Below are positions 61,192 through 64,000 of a stretch of DNA of 64,000 bases, piece by piece. The stretch is from Todiramphus chloris collaris (lineage: Eukaryota; Chordata; Aves; Coraciiformes; Alcedinidae). How positions within the stretch are numbered: the first letter of the stretch is position 1; every line of letters starts with the position of its first letter. The notes beneath the pieces were generated by a model. That model had not been told where the DNA came from. It ran no database searches and worked only from the letters and a program-made list of their open reading frames with translations. The position numbers were made by a program, and so were the translations under genes. The DNA is taken from contig JANVCC010000014.1 in assembly GCA_025345505.1 (NCBI GenBank), positions 1,664,595 to 1,728,594 of the forward strand, given 5' to 3'.

Positions 61192-61668
61192 CTCACACCT
61201 CCCCTTACGGCAGCCTCGCATGTCCCCACGCTGTTCCCTTGCAGACTCACAGCCCTGTGCTATCCCCTCGCATGTCTTTACGCTGTACTCTCGGTCTCAA
61301 GGACCCACAATGTCCCCTCAGGGCTCCATGCCATCCCCTCTACACATCCCCATGCCATTCCTTCACATGTCCCCACACTGTCTCCTCAGAGACCCATTTC
61401 CCTACGCCATCCCCACACACACATGCCCTCAGTGCCCCCACACACACCCACACTGCACCCTCATGTGTCTCCACGCCATCCCCACTCTGTCCCTTGACAC
61501 ATCCCATCCCCATGCCATCCCGCCACAGATCCATGTCCCTTCACTGTCCCTTCACATGTACCCACGCTGTCTCCTCACAGACCTGTGTCCGCACAGCAAC
61601 TCCTCACACCATCCCCTCCATCCTTCCCACCATCATCCTCCTCCTACACACCTCCATTGACCCAGCCA
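61192..61668. repeat. C-rich minisatellite, right fragment
   Basis: Repeats of CATGTCCCCACGCTGTCCCC and CTCACAGACCC continue the motif seen at 59750-59816. The 180-codon plus-strand frame across it is a product of the repeat. Confidence 0.8.
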
Positions 61669-61987
61669 TGGGCTGACACAGATCTTTGTCCCTGACATCC
61701 AGGGCAGTGTGAACTGTGGCACACAGCAGGGAAGGATAAACTACCCACTTGGGAATCACTGATTTCCCTTTTTATTATTGTCTTTTTTTTCCAGCCCTGC
61801 CTGATCCTTGCTGGAATGGAGGAGACAAACCAGACATCGGAGTCCTGCTGCTCTATCCCCCAAATAAATGCTGGTGTTGTTAAAAGGCAGGGTGAGGTGT
61901 TATTTAAAATTGTTCTTATTCTCATTTAAACTGTCCCCAGATTTCAACAGGTGACCACTCCCAGCATTTTTCACAGTACCTGCTAAA

Positions 61988-62271
61988 TCAAAGAATCCCA
62001 GAATCCCAGCACGGCGGGGGTTGGAAGGGACCTCTGCAGACCATGTCATCCAAGCCCCCTGCCCCAGCAGAGTCACCCACAGCAGGCTGCCCAGGATTGC
62101 ATTGTCCAGGGGGGTTTGGAATCTCTCCAGAGGAGACTCCACAGCCTCTCTGGGCAGCCTAGGTCAGGCTCTGGCACCCTCACAGCAAAGAATTTTTTCC
62201 TCCTATTCAGATGGAACCTCCTGGGTTCCAGCTTGTGCCCATTGCTGGGTCCCACTGAAAAGAGTCTGGCC
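61988..62271 (-). mobile_element. CR1 fragment with shared 5' flank, upstream of POLD3
   Basis: It is the twin of 48410-48698. It ends at the same CR1 position (GTCTGGCC) and is followed by the same non-CR1 sequence. Confidence 0.9.
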
Positions 62272-62360
62272 AAAATTCAGACCTTTAAAATATCCAGTAT
62301 TTGACATCCAGGATGTCTATATGACTACCAAAAGCTAAGGAAGAAAACAGATGGTCACAA

Positions 62361-63763
62361 CTCTACCCATCCCATTTGCATCCTGTTTTCAACATAGCCT
62401 CACAGTAAGCTGAGGGCTTCATTGACATATCTACATTGTTTTCTAAATACTGCGCTGTGATAAAGTTAATTTAAAATCTGATAAAATCTATGAGGTTGTT
62501 TTGAAGGGGCCTTTTTCCTTTCAGTGTAGATTATACTACATTTTAGTGGTCATGTTTCTTAGGTACCTGTCCTGGCTGGTTTGTAGCATGAGACTGCCTG
62601 AGTCTGAAAGATTGCTGCTGCTGGGAAAGGGATGTCTGGTATTTCCCACCCTCCCTGAACCTCATTGACTCACATCCCTCAGTCTTCAGCACATTTATCC
62701 ACATGATTTAGCTCAATGAATTTCTTTTTTCCATATATCATCAACTTAGGTCAGTCTACAAAATGAGCCTAAGATTTAAATGGTTGTGAATAGTCTAGAA
62801 CGTATCAAAAAAGTCCATGGCTCTCTGCCTTCAGCAGCAAAATATGGCAGGGATCTGTTCCCTGATGCTACCCGCAGGTGCCTTGCTTCATTTTACTGAC
62901 AGTTAGGTAAAAGCCACACGAAAGATATAAATCCTTAGTGTCTAACTCCACCACGACATGCATTTCTGCAGGAGAGAACTGATGCGTGTTTCCTCTGCTC
63001 TCAGTGTTTTCGGGGGGCCACATAGGTTCAGAAGTGAGTTCCTCTGATGATGAGATCACTGAAACATGATGTTTATGAGCACTAGATGTTTTCCTGATTT
63101 TAGATATTGTCTCTAAGAGGACTGGCTTCAGGAAGTTGAGAGGTCACAATGGAGTGCAGTGGCTTGTGGGACTGAACCACTCGTCAGAAGTTCAAATGAA
63201 ATTTGAGTGTGTGAGATGAATGTGTTCCTGTATTGGTCCTGAGAAGAGAAGTAGAGAGACAGACTCTGCTAGTTTACAAAGATCTCAAACTTAGAATCAT
63301 AGGATGGTTTGGGCTGGAAGGGACTTCGCAACAGATCCTTATGGTCTGTAGTGCATGCTATTTACTTTTGCACGTTAGAGCTGTGTAGCTACAGGTTGGC
63401 TCGTTAACTTGAACGAGGAGCAGAAGACAAGAACCCATCTTGTCTCTTTTCCTAGGATGATAACACTTGTAAATGATCTTTCACAGCTAAAATACATAAA
63501 GTAATTTTTAAAAGAAGGAAAAATGGGAAGAAGATAAATAATCTCATTTGTAAGAACAGACACCGAAAAGATTGTGCCTGGGACTTCTCTTGCCCTAATG
63601 GAGATGGTAGGGTGCCAGAATCCTAATGCAGAGTCTGAAAATGCTTTGTGAGTATTCCCTTAAAAGGTCTGAGAATACTCTTTTGTATAGGATTTGCAGT
63701 ACTCTCATAAGAGGCCCTGAAGAAAGTATGTTAAAGGTACATTCCTCTGCAAAGCAGAGAAGT
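62361..63763. other. Upstream intergenic, nothing further recognised
   Basis: Apart from a CR1 tail scrap at 63292 the sequence is unique. Frames are short and match no known protein. Confidence 0.5.
63292..63336 (-). mobile_element. CR1 tail scrap
   Basis: It has AGAATCATAGGATGGTTTGG and GCTGGAAGGGACTT only. Confidence 0.7.
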
Positions 63764-63866
63764 TTTATCCCCGTTTCAAAGGTGACAACACGAAGAAACA
63801 GAGAGGTTATGTGATCTGTCCAAGAGTCTTTCAATACTCCCAGCTGTAAAGCCCAAGTATCCCAAC
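63764..63866 (-). mobile_element. Ancient MIR-type SINE remnant
   Basis: The plus strand shows TTTATCCCCGTTT, then ACAGAGAGGTTATGTGAT and TGTCCAAG at the same spacing as the complement of the MIR consensus. The first 56 bases align to remembered MIR without gaps at roughly two-thirds identity, including a 12-base exact match. MIR-type CORE-SINEs predate the bird-mammal split, so copies in birds are rare and old. Confidence 0.6.
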
Positions 63867-64000
63867 TCCCAAACATTTTTTTTTCTCAAAGCACTATAAA
63901 GGATTCTTTCAAAGACTGCTTGTGAGTAACAAAATGTCTTGTACTTACAGCTGCCCCCAGCCAAAACCACCAGCAGAAATTGGGCCCAAGCACTCATAAT

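Noticed and set aside
61118-61660. 180-codon plus-strand frame rich in H, P and S
   Set aside because: It is translation of the C-rich minisatellite in one of several open frames.

Overview
The window is vertebrate nuclear DNA, almost certainly from a bird. Two things show this: more than 30 copies of the CR1 LINE, most ending in the typical ATTCTRTG-type 3' tail, and one complete vertebrate gene, POLD3, whose predicted protein follows the human protein closely from end to end. The species cannot be read from the sequence.

POLD3 lies on the minus strand. Its start codon is at 59499 and its stop codon at 20738. I could place all 12 coding exons with GT-AG junctions. They add up to 1392 nt, or 463 codons plus a stop. 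The protein is the p66/p68 subunit of DNA polymerase delta, with an N-terminal winged-helix region that contacts POLD2, a basic and acidic middle, and a C-terminal PCNA-binding motif (QVSIMGFF). The promoter is a CpG island at about 59.14-59.76 kb with a good E2F-like site and a GC box. The 3' UTR probably runs to about 18.7 kb.

The region below 18.7 kb shows no exon I can defend. It holds CR1 fragments, a diverged 37-bp minisatellite (12.48-13.93 kb) invaded twice by CR1, a 25-bp minisatellite (14.76-15.12 kb), and several CpG-retaining or AT-rich blocks that might be conserved regulatory DNA. The longest unexplained open frame here (282 codons, minus strand, 6785-7633) matches no family I know.

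The introns of POLD3 are mostly CR1. Intron 11 also carries a retrovirus-like fossil on the opposite strand, with an ERVL/Fv1-type gag-like frame between two nearly identical 129-bp direct repeats. Intron 2 carries a solo-LTR-like repeat split by a CR1 insertion. Intron 3 has a perfect 30-bp palindrome.

Upstream of POLD3 (59.75-61.67 kb) a C-rich minisatellite is split by a roughly 1.4 kb LTR-like insertion, which itself holds a second LTR-like sequence in the other orientation. The last kilobase carries a very old MIR-type SINE remnant. I see no prokaryotic features, CRISPR arrays, tRNA or rRNA genes. The best candidates for something undescribed are the short-repeat gag-bearing element and a pair of CR1 copies that share the same non-CR1 flank.
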